A DNA stretch of 64,000 nucleotides from contig CP136067.1 in NCBI GenBank assembly GCA_032622095.1, forward strand, positions 79,884,705 to 79,948,704, in the 5' to 3' direction. Below are positions 1 to 12,837 of this stretch, in pieces (the first letter of the stretch is position 1; each line of letters starts with the position of its first letter). This DNA comes from Siphonodentalium dalli (taxonomy: Eukaryota; Mollusca; Scaphopoda; Gadilida; Siphonodentaliidae). The position numbers and the translations under genes are program-made. The notes under the pieces are model-generated. The model made no database searches. It saw only the letters and a list, made by a program, of their open reading frames with translations, and was not told where the DNA came from.

Positions 1-809
1 GGCTATGCAGTTTGTTTCAACAAGGACGTGTAATTTTCCAACAGGATGCAGCAAGCTGAAGGCTATATATTGTACTAGAAGGTGACCCGACTTCGTCCGG
101 GCTTTGACCTTGAATTGTCCATTTTAAAGGTCAAGGTCAAATGGGGTCACGATTTGATCAGTCCAAAATACTGCACGGACAAAAGTACCCGACAAACGTG
201 CCCGTCGAAATCCATCCGGTTTTACCCGATTTGACCTTGAATTGATCATTTAGAAGGCCAAGGTGAGGTCGGGGTCACGATTTGACCCGTCAAAAACACT
301 CAGTGGACAAAAGTAACCCCATGTATCAAATTTCGTCAAAATCCAATCAAAATTGGCGATTTGACCTTGAATTGACCCGATTTCAAGGTCAAGGTCACGT
401 CGCACTGGCAAATTAATGAGCCTATGCCACTCCCCGGCTGAAAATACCCCCACATACCAAGTTTAATCGAAATCCTGTGATATTCGGGCGTTTGACCTTG
501 AAATGACCCTATTTCAGGGTCAAGGTCATGTCGCACAGGCAAATGTCACCGCTCGGCCGAAAATACCCCCACATACCAAGTTTCATCTAAATCCCGAGAT
601 ATTCGGGCGTTTGACCTTGAAATTACCCGATTTCAAGGTCAATGTCACGTCGCACGGGCAAATTAATAGGCCTATGCCAGTTCCCGGCCGAAAATACCCC
701 CACATACCAAGTTTCATCGAAATCGGTTAGGCCGTTTTCGAGTCCATCGCGAACACACAGACAGACACACAGACAGACAGATCTTCCAAAATATATAATA
801 GACTAGAAG
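1..809 (+). repeat. RTE-tail short interspersed element, copy A, with internal tandem monomers
   Basis: The head is at about 77 (agaaggtgacccgacttcg). It contains repeated segments of roughly 118-135 bp, each with 'CCCCCACATACCAAGTTTCATCG' and 'TTTGACCTTGAA' blocks at about 360-720. It ends with AAATCGGTTAGGCCGTTTTC, a cacacagacagac stretch and CCAAAATATATAATAGA near 806. That ending is the typical 3' tail of RTE-type LINEs and the short elements they mobilise. Bases 1-76 show nothing recognisable. No reverse transcriptase is present, so this is a non-autonomous or 5'-truncated copy. Confidence 0.6.
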
Positions 810-1550
810 GTGACCCGACTTTGTCCGGGGTTTGACCTTGAATTGTCTATTTTGAAGGCCAAGGTCAAGTAGGGTCACGATTTGACCCGTCCAAAACACT
901 GCCCGAACAAAAGTACTTGTCGAAATCCATCCGGTTTTACCCGATTTGACCTTTTAACCCGATTTGATTTCAACTCAAGTATATAAACGCGCCTCATATA
1001 CACACGCTATCAAGTTTCAACGTAAAGATAAATTACCATCGGTGCCCGAGTTATCGCCAAGATGTCTGAAACAGTCAAATGCATCGGCCGGTTAAGCGTT
1101 AACGTGATCTAAAGTTATGACCTCTATTAACGACGTCATAGAAGTTACGCATTGTTTTTATCCTGATGGAAGATAGTACCACTTCTTCTTGATAATTGAG
1201 GCAGATAACTAAAACGGATACATACGCATTATATATCGTTGGAAAAAGGAAACACGAAAGATTCTCACAGTGTCATTATTATGACTGGCATTATATTATT
1301 CGCGCTGTTTCGAATCGATTTGTAAGCACTGAACTCAAATGAAAGTCCCGTAACACAGCGTAAAAACAGATTTGACCTCGGCACGTGAAAAGTTGACCTC
1401 GGATCTGAAAATTAATATGCCTATGCCACTTCCCGACCGATAGTACCCTCACATACGAAGTTTCATCGAAATCGGCTAGGCCGTTTTCGAGTCCATCGCG
1501 ATCACACACACAGACACACACACACACAGATCTTCCAAAATATATAATAG
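804..1550 (+). repeat. RTE-tail short element, copy B, interrupted
   Basis: It begins directly at the end of copy A with the same head (actagaaggtgacccgac) and is recognisable to about 960. The matching tail (cctatgccacttcccg, atcggctaggccgttttcg, CA-rich run, CCAAAATATATAATAGA) is at 1405-1550. The middle, 960-1400, is unrelated sequence, so the copy has an insertion or heavy decay. Head-to-tail adjacency with copy A suggests tandem duplication or insertion of one into the tail of another. Confidence 0.5.
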
Positions 1551-2199
1551 ATAGGAGATTAAATCGAGATCAAATTCAATTTTAGTATTCATTCATGTGT
1601 ACCATGTGACATCATCCTATCATGTGACTGACTTGGGAGAAATAGTAGTGAAGTGGACTGGAATCCACTAGAAATGCAGTCCAGTCAGCCCATCCCATTG
1701 TCGTGTAGTACCCTGCCTGGACTGGCATAATAAATCCCCTATTAAAATAACAGAAACACATAACTAATGAACCCAGTATAAATAGTGTTTATTCAACTCG
1801 CTTGGAAGTTGCAATCCAATTGCTGTTAGTGTTTGATATATCATGCATAAGTATGCATATCTTATTTGCACGCATTTAACTTAATTGTTACTGTTATGTA
1901 TGGAACAACACCAATACCATTTGGGAAATGTATAACTTATCTATAGATGCGTGTACCTTTAATTCAGGTATGATAAATATGAGAAACTTGGTACCTAATA
2001 TACCGGAGGACATGGATGGGGCTTTCTTCCTTATTTTATTTCAACTTTCTGACTGATTCTGAAACTGCCTATACAGCAGAGTGCTCTGCCTATCATTAGC
2101 TTATGTCAGCTTCCGGTGGGCAAGACATGGTACCTCTTATCGTGGACTCAAGTGTCATTGGGCATCCCCCTTTACTCACATAATGTGGGTCATACAAAG

Positions 2200-2570
2200 C
2201 AAGACTGCATGCCTGAGTTTAGTGTGTCTGTTATTTGCAGAATGAGGTCCCCAGAGGGTGAATTTAGAGGGCTAGCATCACCAAGTTCACCTTCTGGGGA
2301 CCTCATGCTGCATATGCCTCATCTCCTAGGAAGTATCTATAGTCTCAAATTAACATTATTTTTATTTACATTTTCCCTTCTGGGAAGTTTCTATATTCCT
2401 TAATTTGCAGAAGATAAAATGCATAATCGAGGTGACTACTGCGTAATGGGTCAGCATCACCAACTTCAACTGGGGAAATTCAATCTGATCCTAGGTCTCC
2501 CATAGCAGTTGAGGGCAAAGCAGAATGAGGTTCCCAGGGGTGTATTTGGTGATGCTAGCCCGCTGTGCTG
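2200..2570. repeat. Hairpin-rich inverted-repeat element, copy 1
   Basis: It contains GCAGAATGAGGTCCCCAGAG followed about 35 bases later by its complement ending in GGGGACCTCATGCTGCA, which makes a strong hairpin. Further on it has the internal sequence 'cagaagataaaatgcataatcgaggtg', shared with the copy at 4976-5423. The family looks like a non-autonomous DNA element built from small palindromes. Confidence 0.5.
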
Positions 2571-3389
2571 TTTAGACGATGTTTTCTATGGAGTGGTACG
2601 GTTGATTTGCTTCAGATTTTCAGCAATGTTAGTAGAATTTTATATATTCCTCCAGTTGGCATAGTGCCCAAATACTAACTTTAATATCAGTTTCACGCAC
2701 CCGAACAAGTAAATAAACAAATATGTCTTTAATGATGTTCAGGCTCAGCATATCAGGTTCAGAGGCAGATTTATCATATAAATTTCAACTTGAAGGCCAA
2801 GCAAGAGCTAGGCAAAACAATAAAATATGTAAAAGATAAATTTAGGCCATGCAAAGACTGTGCACATTGTCCCGACACTCCACACATGCAACCTTTTAAT
2901 TTGCATTCAATCTGCCGAGAAAAGATTTAAATGGTACAACATAATTGCAGTTCATTTTTTATACAAACATATGCGGAAGTGAGATCATTAAAACAGACCC
3001 GTTTCCTGACTCAGATTTCTGTTTCTTTACTGTAATTGGTATTTTCAAATGTGTTATGGAATACGACAGAAATTTAAGTAAATAAACTTGTTAGCAATAC
3101 TTGATTGCGTGATTTTTGACAAATAAAAAATAGCATGGAATCGATGACCTAACTTTTTTTACGGGCATATGTTTGGGAAATAATGGCAAATGAAATTAGA
3201 CCCGGAGCCAGGCGATGCAGAGGTGGAAAGCTATTAATTAAAATGCTATCAAATAAAAGATAAAACCACATGCTATTCATACACGTGTATGCTATTCACA
3301 ATTATTTGGCATGAGAAATTGGCTTTGCGTGGCCTTAGGTAGTGTCATCTTTTATATAAACATCTCCTAACACAGAAATGACAACAATG

Positions 3390-3770
3390 TTATCAGGAGA
3401 CATAGTGTGTCTGTCATCTGTCATTTGCAGATTGAGGTCCCCAGAGGGAGAATTTAGTGATGATATCACGCATAGTGGGCTAGCATCACTAAATTCACCT
3501 TCTGGGAACCTCATTCTGCATGGCCTCATCTGCTATGGTAGACATAGACTCAGATTGAAGTTCCCAAATGGTGAATATTGCGATGTACACCTATTGGGAA
3601 CCTCGATTATGCAATATGTCATCTGCAAATTTGAGGATATAGAAAAACTGAACTAAAAAAGAAATAGAATCTATGTGAAGAAGTTTCTATAGAAATTTGA
3701 TAATAAAGAAACTTTCCAGAGAAGATGAGGCCTAAGCAGAATGAGTCCCCAGTGGGTGTATTTAGTGACA
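3390..3770. repeat. Hairpin-rich inverted-repeat element, copy 2
   Basis: Shows 'tgtgtctgtcatctgtcatttgcagattgaggtccccagaggg' and the complementary '…aaattcaccttctgggaacctcattctgca' about 50 bases apart, then a second decayed hairpin at about 3545-3625 and a single arm near 3738-3765. Same family as 2200-2570. The open frames here in both directions are by-products of the palindrome, not genes. Confidence 0.45.
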
Positions 3771-4196
3771 ATGACTTTCAAATCATATTGTTCGCACATT
3801 TACTCAAGGGACCCTCTAGCCACGTCCCTGCTAACTCATGATTTACACTGATAATGTTTCCATTTGTTGTATAGTTCGGGCCTATACTATCGAATAACAC
3901 AGAATATCCTATACTATTATTATGACATTAGCACATACAACACAAACAAACATACACATTTTCGCCCTTGTACATGCAGCCTCACCCAAAAGATGGTCCA
4001 TGTTCCGGCCTGCCCGAATGATAATGGGGATATTTTTAAGCAGAAATGGTCAAAATGCGAAGTTTATCATCCGCATCTTTGACATCCCAAATCCGGTTTG
4101 GTGACATCTCATCACAGGATCGATCCGCGGCTTTGACACCCAAAATTATGGTGGGTATATGCTAATTTGACAAAATTTTATCCATAACATCTACTC

Positions 4197-4570
4197 TTGA
4201 ATATCTTGAAGTCCTGCCATAGTTTTATTAGCTGGAGCTATAGTCATCACTCCTCGTCCATCGACCGTCCATCCATCCATTTGTCCATCAGTCAACAATT
4301 CTTTAAACATCTTCTGCTGAACCATCAGACCGAATGTGTTCATATTTGGTTTGGATGTTTCCTAGGTGACTCACATTCAGATTTGTTAAAATGAGGTCAC
4401 TAGGTCAAATAGTTGCGAAGCCAGGACCATAACTCTTTCCCTCCATAATAATTCTAAAAACGACTTCTTCTCAAGTACTATCAGGCCAAATAGGTTCACA
4501 TTGGTTATGAAGGGTCCTCGGGTGACTGAGGTTCAGATTTGTTCAAATGAGGTCACTGGGTCAAGTGTGG
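4197..4570. repeat. Dispersed repeat with 'GGTGACTGAGGTTCAGATTTG' modules
   Basis: Contains two copies of a module with 'cttcttctcaagtactatcagg…' and 'gttcagatttgttcaaatgaggtcact(g/a)ggtcaa' (about 4300-4440 and 4460-4580). A related stretch is at 7530-7880. Short simple CATC/GTCC runs precede it in both places. It is a decayed dispersed repeat of unknown class. A run of 17 C follows at about 4740. Confidence 0.4.
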
Positions 4571-4975
4571 GCGGAACCAGGGACATCACTCAAAAAAATC
4601 ATCAGATTGAACTCGTTGTTTGATTTAACAACAACACTTTAAACATGTTAAAATTTTTTAAAAACTAACAACATTGTAACATCCGCAGAGTTATGAAACT
4701 AATCTTTAATGAAATGATGGAAACTTTTCATGTCCATCACCCCCCCCCCCCCCCCACATGTCCCAGACCCCACCCTGCCCCCAACCAACAGCTCCCACCC
4801 CATCTCATCTCCCAACTTACCTCTCCCAGCAGAAGATTCAGTCAATAGTTAATAGTACACATGTCATAAATTGATATTAGATGTTATCTGACAGACAGGT
4901 GTAAACAACTGCATATCACTGATGTGGTGTGTGTCATCAGATTCATTAAAATCAAATCAAAATGAAATGGTGTTC

Positions 4976-5423
4976 CCAACCCTGAATTTTGTGTGCCTGA
5001 CATTTGCAGAATGAGGTACCTAGATGGTGAATTTGATGACGCTACCCCGAACAGCAGGCTAGCATCACCAAATACACCCTCATGGGACCTCATTATGCTT
5101 AGGCCTCATCTTCTGGGAAGTATATAGAGTTTCAAATTGACATTGTTTTAGTTACTTTTTCCCTTCTGTTCAGTTTCTATGTCCCCTAATTTGCAGAAGA
5201 TAAAATGCATAATCGAGGTGCCCAATGGGTGAACATTACCAACTTCAACTGGAGAACTACAATCTGTTCCTTGGTATCCCATATCAGTTGAGGCCTAAGC
5301 AGAATGAGGTCCTCTGAGGGTGAATTTGGTGATGCTACCCTGCCTTTCAGGATAGTGTCATTAAATTCACCCTTTGGGGACCTCATTCTGCAAATATGTC
5401 AGGCACACTAAATTCAGGCTTGG
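4976..5423. mobile_element. Hairpin-rich inverted-repeat element, most complete copy
   Basis: The outer ends are inverted: the left end reads CCCTGAATTTTGTGTGCCTG at 4980 and the right end reads, in complement, GCCTGAATTTAGTGTGCCTG at about 5420. The similarity continues inward through 'ACATTTGCAGAATGAGGT'. Each arm carries its own small palindrome. Length is about 450 bp with no coding capacity. I see no clear target duplication, so the superfamily is open. Confidence 0.5.
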
Positions 5424-7500
5424 CAGTTCCAATATTATTTTCTTAAAGGATTTATTCGGTCTAGAAACTACAAAACGCAATCAGAAAGCCCTCCCTGTTG
5501 TGATTAAAATGATTCAAGTCCCATTCCGATCGCATAATAAATAACCCGTAAAATAAATAAATAATACCACCACCGGTATTCGGAGATTTCCGTGACTTGA
5601 CTACGAGTGACGTAGTTGTGGGCGAGCAAATTAAAAACACAGATTCGGAGTCGTATTTTATTATGCTGACTACGATGACATAATCGTAAGTCAGCCGATA
5701 CTAAAAAGTGGTGTATAGATTATGTCGCTATTCAATGTGTTATCTAATTAATGAAGATAGTGTGGCCACTTTGGCTGTTTATCTGGAATAGAAAACAATA
5801 ATTATGTGAATAAAGTAATTAGTAGCACCTAGAATGGTTGTTTTTGTAGCCATTAATAACATGCCGCCACGTGTCTGCTTTGTTGAATAGATGGCAGTAG
5901 TGCTTTGATTGTTTCGTATTCACTCGGTGATTTGTAATCAATCAGTGACTATTCATCAGTGTCAGTCGCTATCTTGTTTGCACTGTAAAATGCCCCAAAG
6001 TAAATAGAAAGGGCGACAGAGGATCCCATTCACCTGGTCATACATAAGAAGCGCCCAAATGAATAATGTTAACTCTATTTAGGCATTTTTGTTTTGTGTT
6101 TTTTTGTTGTTTTACTTTTTAAATATCCCGAATATCTGTCATCTGCACATATGCCAAGATGCCTAGTAGATGTATTGTTTTCGGTTGTGGGCGGGCTAGC
6201 GATCCATTATTAAGTACCTCCAAAAAGACAACACAGTGCTTAATTTAGAACGCTCTTTATTGTCTACCGCTTTTGGGAGACGGAAGCATGGACACTCTTT
6301 ATATTTAAATGTCATAATACCACATACAAACTCACCCATGACATATCGAAATAGAGCACGTTCATAATTGAGAACGCTCTGTATTGCCTATACCACGACG
6401 AAAACATGGACGCTCTTTATTAGAGACAATCATTGCATTTTTTCTAGGCTAACAATTAAAAACAAATCCTCTCTAGAAAGCCAATATCTGCCATCAAAAC
6501 GTAAAATAAAACGAAAAAAAAATTAACAACGAACAACAAACACAAACTGAAAAACAATGCCAGGCTAGCCTTCAATTAAAAAAAATGTCGTTATGCCAAA
6601 CTGCAGCCTAATTAATAATTATTGTAGTTTCGACAGTCTGTTGTCTATTCGAGTGAATTATTTTGTTTACGCACTTATCGATCTTGACTGGAAGGATTTT
6701 AGCAAGCTGTTCACAGTCGTGCACTTCTCCACACAAAATGTTTCGTGTGAAGAAACAAACAGGAACATTATTATGACGAATATAAGCCGTCATGATACAT
6801 GTACTACTATAATAATATATAACCACCACCTTTTTAATCACACCCCATTTGTGTCTAATTGTACTCATATAGCGCACAACGGGATGACACTAATGTGTAA
6901 ACTAGCTTCCGAAATTGGTACCATACAACGAAGAAGAAGCTATATGGCCTAACTTGTATTCTTTCAGAAACAGTTAAATTAGTTTAGTACGAAATTCCGC
7001 TCGCTCATTGCATAAATTAATCTCATTTCACACAATTTTTATCGCCTCAAAGTGCATTTTAGCCATCATTATTCATCATATAATCCAACATTCTAGCAAA
7101 TCCAGTTCATAATTCAGCACATTCAAACAGTTTTATTCCGTGATCGCTATTTATCATAAAGGCCTAGGTAATTAACCGGCGATTGCAATATTTTATATGT
7201 AATTTATCAACCCTGATTGGCGGAATTATTTCAAACTCCACCTACCGCTGCCGCCGGTAAGCGTTGATGCAGATGATCGGTCATGTGACCGCGTTGTGGC
7301 CATGTGATCGCACTCACATGACTTACACTTCTGATAATTCTGCGATTTTTTTAATATCATAATAATAAAAATACTATCTGCTCGATTTTGAATTTTCTTG
7401 TCGAAATGGGTCTGTTAGACATATATTATTAGTATTATGACGATAAAAAAAATATTTTTTTGACAGACTAATTCCTTTAACCACCACTTATCCAGGTGAA
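5424..7500. other. Intergenic, no gene seen
   Basis: AT-rich sequence. The only structure I see is a pair of similar segments at about 6245-6302 and 6368-6420, both with 'gaacgctctttattg' and 'catggacactcttta'. No exon with matching splice signals and protein family could be recognised. Confidence 0.4.
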
Positions 7501-7529
7501 CTTATTATACCCTGATCTTGCAAAGAAAA

Positions 7530-7880
7530 ATTTGATTGAATTTGTCTCTCTGTCTGTCAGACTGTCCTCCCATCCATCTGTCTGTCAGGATGTCTTTCCA
7601 CCCGTCCATCAACAATTGTTTTCTTCTCCTGATACATATTAAAGACTGAAGGGGTTTATATATTTTGGTGTGGATGTTCACTCAGATTTGTTCAAATAAT
7701 TTCATCAGGTCAAATAGGTGCAAAGCCAGGGCTATTAATAGTAATTCTTAAAACAATATCTTCTCAGGAACCATCAGGCTTATCTAGCTTGTATTTGGTA
7801 TGGAGTGTCCTTAGGTGACTGGGTTTCCGATTTGTACAAATGGTGTCATTTTTTATGAAACTTTTGAGGAAAATCATTTC
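7530..7880. repeat. Dispersed repeat related to 4197-4570
   Basis: Shares the order CATCTGTCTGTCAGG-type run, 'cttctcaggaaccatcaggc', 'ggtgactgggtt' and 'gatttgttcaaat'. No coding sequence. 7880-9265 beyond it shows nothing recognisable. Confidence 0.4.
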
Positions 7881-9489
7881 ACTTCAACTCTTAAAATCTA
7901 CCATTTGAAGTTACTAGATGAATGTGCAAATAGGGGCAGATATTAGAGATTTAACTCTCCCCACCCACCCTACCTGTATCTATGCTGAAGTGGTACTGGT
8001 ATAATAATATATAAATTATTAATAATTTCTAAGCTGCCTGGGTTGAGGGCAATTTTCAAGGCAATGGGGAGGGAGTATAGAGGGGGTGGAGTTTTGATCC
8101 CCAACTTTTTCAACCAGTAACAGTCCATATTTTCCTACTTTTGGTTAAACTGTTGGACCGAAATGGCCACAAATTTAAACTTTATTGGGGATGTCAGGTT
8201 GGAAATTTCCAAGTTCGAGAGCTTGAAGTACCGGTACCAGTTGTAAAATTTAAACCTAAGAGGGTTGTGCAAAAGGAATTTTGTGAACTTAGGACTGTGG
8301 TCTGGTTGTCTTGTTTAAAAAGGGTAAGTGGTTGGAGATTTGTCAGTGGTGTGTAATTAAACATTTCAAGGTGAAGAGCCCTGCTCATCTGATAATCTCC
8401 AGCTATGTCCTTGTATAGAATTACTTGCCTTAAGTACTGACTGTTGTAGTCTTCAGTCCCAGTCTTCTCAGTCTTTACAGTCAGGTGAGCGACCCCATGG
8501 TCATTGACTGTCTTGTTTCAATAATTCAATTTTTACCATATTTTGTTTGTTCTGCTCAAGGACACATTTCATTATACCACAGCTCAACAACAGAAACTCT
8601 GTTGTACACATCGTGTAACTTGTTTGAAACCATGGGTTACAGGTATACCATAACATTATTTTCTCGATCTGGTTGAATGACCATGGCCTTTCAAATACTG
8701 CGTAACTACCGTTGTTCACGGCAACCTCCTCAGTACTCAGTTCAATTCAATTACTCAGGAAACTAATTGGCCTCTTCGTGAAGACTGTTTAGTTTAGCTG
8801 TAAGAATTGGGAGAATGGTTGCTTTGTGCCCATTGTACAAACACATTGGGAAACTGATTACTTGCTTCTATGTTAAATCAATAAAGCTTGCTAAATTATT
8901 GGTGACAGCTTCCATCAATTCTTAGAAACTGACTGCAATTCTATTAGCGTCTGTAGATTCAGCAACTATTATAATAGGAAACAATGTCACTATTACTTAC
9001 AAGGAATAAATAAGCATGTACAATTGATCCAGTAATTAGTTTGGAGACCAATACAGGTACATGTACTTTAATATCTTGATTGTATTTAAATTTGCTCAGT
9101 AATGTGTTCCACGTACCCTTCAGACAGTGCACATAATTCAGTTCTTGAAGGTATTCAAGGTCTTCAAAGTTGGTAAATTCATGAGTAATAACAGTCTGTA
9201 AAACATATTAATCAGTATCAAGCACACGAAAAAATAGGTTGACTTTGTTATTATTTTTATCATTAACCCTTTCATGGCGGGAGTCACACTGGTACAACAT
9301 TAAAGATCCTGAGCCAGTGTATTCTAATATATATGTGAGTCTCCCAAAGTGACATAGGATATATAAGGGAATACATAGAGGATACCTGCGGCTTTTGACT
9401 GAATTCGAGAATTATCATGTGTGGGTACAAGCAAATATCAATTTTCCACAATCGGTATGCCTCTCTAATGTTCAGTCAAAAGCTGTTGG

Positions 9490-9765
9490 TTTCCTTTTTA
9501 TACGCCCTTTTGAAAAAAGGTTGTATTATGTAATCAGTCTGTCCGTCCGTCTGTCCATGTGTGTGTTATAACTCCAGTAAATGACCATCTGATTTGATTG
9601 AAACTTGGTATGTAGGTGTCTCAACCAAGAACACAGGTGCTCTGCAATTCTGGGTTTAATCCGATGTTCTTTTATGGAGTTATTTCCCTTTTTTTTTTAC
9701 TTAGAAAATTTCTCACTTTTTCGGTTTCCGGATGATATCTCAAGTTTGGATCTTTTAATTGTAAT
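9490..9765. repeat. Dispersed 'AAACTTGGTATGTAGGTGTC' repeat
   Basis: Runs through 'gtaatcagtctgtccgtccg', 'ataactccagtaaatgac', 'gaaacttggtatgtaggtg', 'ctgcaattctgggttt' and 'tttccggatgatatctc'. The same string of modules is at 39866-40060 and 40860-40945, so this is one family. A TTAA-plus-CCCTTTCATGGCGGGAG end of another foldback is nearby at 9264. Confidence 0.5.
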
Positions 9766-10111
9766 GGCTTGTTGCCATTAGGTGAGAGCTTTCCGATGAA
9801 TGGCAACAAGCCATATTTCCGACTAAATCCTGAAAAGTTACCCATAATTCTGCTGTGGTTAATCCTTTGAGTGTTAGGTCGATTTTTGTGCCAACCCATA
9901 TACCCTGTGCCATAGGTCGCCTCGCATATATAAGAGAATGCATTGGCCTAACAATTTGTTTTTGTTTTTTTTTTACAATTTTTTACAATTTTAATAATTT
10001 ATTCTTATATTCTTTAACAGACTTATTTTGTAGGTTTAGGGCCGATGAGATCGGCCCCTGGCACTCAAAGGGTTAAGCAGTCGATTAATTATGGCATTAC
10101 TGTAATTCAAA
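9766..10111. mobile_element. TA-type MITE, left-truncated, split by a TTAA insertion
   Basis: The segment from 'gagagctttccgatgaatggc' through 'aatcctgaaaagttaccc' and 'ataattctgctgtggttaa' matches the intact 202-bp MITE at 33588-33789. Its right end, 'cagtcgattaattatggcattactg', resumes at 10077 after a 210-bp insertion (9863-10072). The left inverted arm is missing. Comparison with the intact copy gives the empty target site. Confidence 0.75.
9863..10072. mobile_element. Non-autonomous TTAA element (piggyBac-like MITE), nested
   Basis: A 210-bp insert flanked on both sides by TTAA (9859-9862 and 10073-10076). Its ends are inverted: 'tcctttgagtg' on the left and 'cactcaaaggg' on the right. 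TTAA duplication plus CCCTTT termini is the habit of piggyBac-type elements. The inner part carries 'cgcatatataagagaatgcattggcc', shared with elements at 28702 and 33174. Confidence 0.75.
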
Positions 10112-10113
10112 CT

Positions 10114-11242
10114 ACAGGTGTTAATATCAGACTGAAGAGACATAAAATGGCTACCTGCTAATACCGATTTGTATTTAAGATAGAACAAAAATAAGGTAAT
10201 GAAAAGGAGTCACCGTTCAATAGTGACGTCATGTTTGACATTACAGTTCAAAGAGAAGAACTGTTAGGTGGAAAATCATACCACGCATATAAAAACTGGG
10301 CTGTTATAGCGGGTTTCGGAAATAAAATCTTCATGTCTGTCAATACAATTTCGACGAAAAGTCAAATTACGAAAGAAATAAATACACTGCATTAGCGAAT
10401 TTGACCACAGAAACTGATTGTATGACTCCGCATCATCCTACAATCGGTTTCATTGGACTTGTGGCATCCATTTAAAAAAATGTGGCATCAATTTCAATCA
10501 ATTTTTCCAGTCTCTAGTACTCTCTCCCCTTCAAATATGAGATTACTGCTTTTATGGAGAGCCCTTAATGCTGTACTAAGAGAAAACTGTTATATTGGTA
10601 ATGCTTCAAAACTTTGTTTATGCAGAGCTGCATATTATTAGAAATACATACTGTTTAAAGTGAAATTTTCACATGACGTTCAAGACAAGCATGTTCCAAC
10701 ATAAATACAAAAACGATATGATGCTTATTGCTTTGTGTTAGTACACTTGTATATTTCTCATTGCAGCAAAGGGAAATAAACTGGATTCGGCAAAATTTCA
10801 ACAAGCGTACATGTGTTCGCTTTGTGGAGCCCAACACAGAAGAGTATGTTTAGATTATATCTTACTAATTAGTTTTGCAAAATAAAGAAAACACTCTTAG
10901 TGTTTGAAATTTTCGAAGACATACAGGGACGTGGCTGAGTGAGTAGTAGAAGGTCTGTGTTAGGGTTGTGGTCAGTCTATTTAAAAAGCCGACGAAAATC
11001 CTATATTGGAATTCCCTAGAACCCTCTATTAAAATTAGGTTCTGTATTGAAGGGATTCCCTCCATTTCATTGTAGAGTACTGCAGACTGTGCGCGATTTC
11101 ATTGGTTTATGGCATAGTAGATCAATCAGAGATTAGAGGTCAATGACGTGTTGACAATTTTTCCATGCATTTTCAAACTCAACTATTGTTTGGAATACTG
11201 AATAAAGGCAAATGTCCATTCATTTTACTCATCGCAATATAG
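10114..11242. other. Intergenic, no gene seen
   Basis: AT-rich sequence without recognisable exons or repeats. The short open frames here have no family features or splice context. Confidence 0.35.
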
Positions 11243-11250
11243 GAGACATC

Positions 11251-12505
11251 TAGTCCCCTGCGAACCGTTCGAGGTTCGGTTCGATTCGAAACCGCCATGA
11301 TGATTTGGTCCGGTTCGAAACCTTAGACGGGATTCGTTTATATCGAACCTTTTCTATAGTCCCGCAAAATGAGCAAATTTTGCGTACTAGGAATAGTTTA
11401 TTGATTATATACAGTATATTAATTGGTTTACACACAACTGTGTGATACTATGATTTTATGTTTACATTTTTTACATTGGACATAATTAATTTGATCATTA
11501 CTCGGGTTGGGTAACTAGGTGATATTTCATTGAAGAGGTCTTTTGGCATAACTTTATTCCGTTCCCGCTAAACGGTCCGGTCGGACATGTCAAATTCGTG
11601 ATAATTAATTAGTAAAACTGTAACATTTCTGGAGTTCTATCTCAGTCAAAGTTTTACCTCGTCAAAGTTTGTTTTATTCTCCATATAATTTTACTAATAG
11701 ACATAATTATACCTAACTAACGAGGCAACAAGTTATGATTATTCATGAATACAGATCGAACAAGCTTTATTGAATTCCGTTAACTGGCTGAAACTGAATA
11801 GGTATTTCCGGGCAGCACTTCTCTGTCAACAATTTGATTCAACCAATCACAGTGAGGAGAGGGTGTGGTCATTGTTTATCAGCATAAATAATTGACATGA
11901 TTATGTAACCTGATGTGCTTTGTCTTGTGACTGTGACACTTAATTGCTACAACATGATGTCAGCACGCTTTGATCTTTGTCGTGTGTTGTCGCAGTTATA
12001 GATTGACGGTCGAGTGCTTTATTTCTTGCTACAATTTATCTGTCTGTTAATAGTTACCGAGTGTCGACATTACAATAATAATATGCCGTACGGCTAATTA
12101 ATTTATTTACAAGAGAAAATTCCCCCTGCACAGTGCTTATCCGTGACCCTACGTGTGTTACTTTTCCGATAACAAATCGTAAGTCACTTGCAAAAACAGA
12201 AAAGATCAGAACACAAAATGCGTAGATTTGAAACAAAAGTCGCGAGCGAATAAACAGACTACCCATCTCCAATATAAAATAATTCTTTGTTATGTAATTA
12301 TCTTATAGTGTAGATGAGCAATCCTTAAATAACCGTTGATTTTACTATAATAATGTCCACTAACAGTTCTGATTGTCAACTCTATGATGAGTCTTCGACA
12401 ACAAGGTCGGTGTTTGGGTTCGAGGTTCGGTTCGATTCGAAACCGAGACGATGATTCGGTTTCAAGGTTCGGTTCGACCTAAAATTTAAGGTTCGCAGGG
12501 CCCTA
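11251..12505. mobile_element. Non-autonomous hAT-like DNA transposon with 8-bp target duplication
   Basis: The terminal inverted repeats are TAGTCCCCTGCGAACC on the left and, in complement, TAGGGCCCTGCGAACC on the right (14 of 16 match). They are followed inward by related 'gaggttcggttcgattcgaaacc' blocks at both ends. The flanks are a perfect 8-bp direct repeat, GAGACATC (11243-11250 and 12506-12513). An 8-bp duplication with a TAGGG-type end is typical of hAT. The 1255-bp interior has no transposase-like frame; the 72-residue minus frame at 12054-12272 is not recognised. Confidence 0.85.
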
Positions 12506-12837
12506 GAGACATCATGATATTTGAGGTTTTTTTATCAGTCAACGATATTCATGACTGATTATTCTTTCGCATCTAGTTGTATTTATAACTATTTCTAAAT
12601 ACTATGATTCTCACAAACATTTACTACGCCAGTAATGCACTCCATATTTGGAAACAGTTTATTTTGTCATGTTGGGAATGCCGCGTCATCGTAGAAATGA
12701 AATAATATGGACATTTCTAGAGACGTAATTCTGACATAGGATTTTCGTCGGCTTTTTTAAGAGACTGGGTTGCAGTTTGACTATAGAACTTCAAACTTAC
12801 CCCATCCACTTGAACCAGATCTATATTTGGGAAATTA

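Noticed and set aside
6593-6952. 119-codon frame in AT-rich sequence
   Set aside because: Biased, low-complexity composition with no recognisable domain, and an overlapping minus-strand frame of similar quality.
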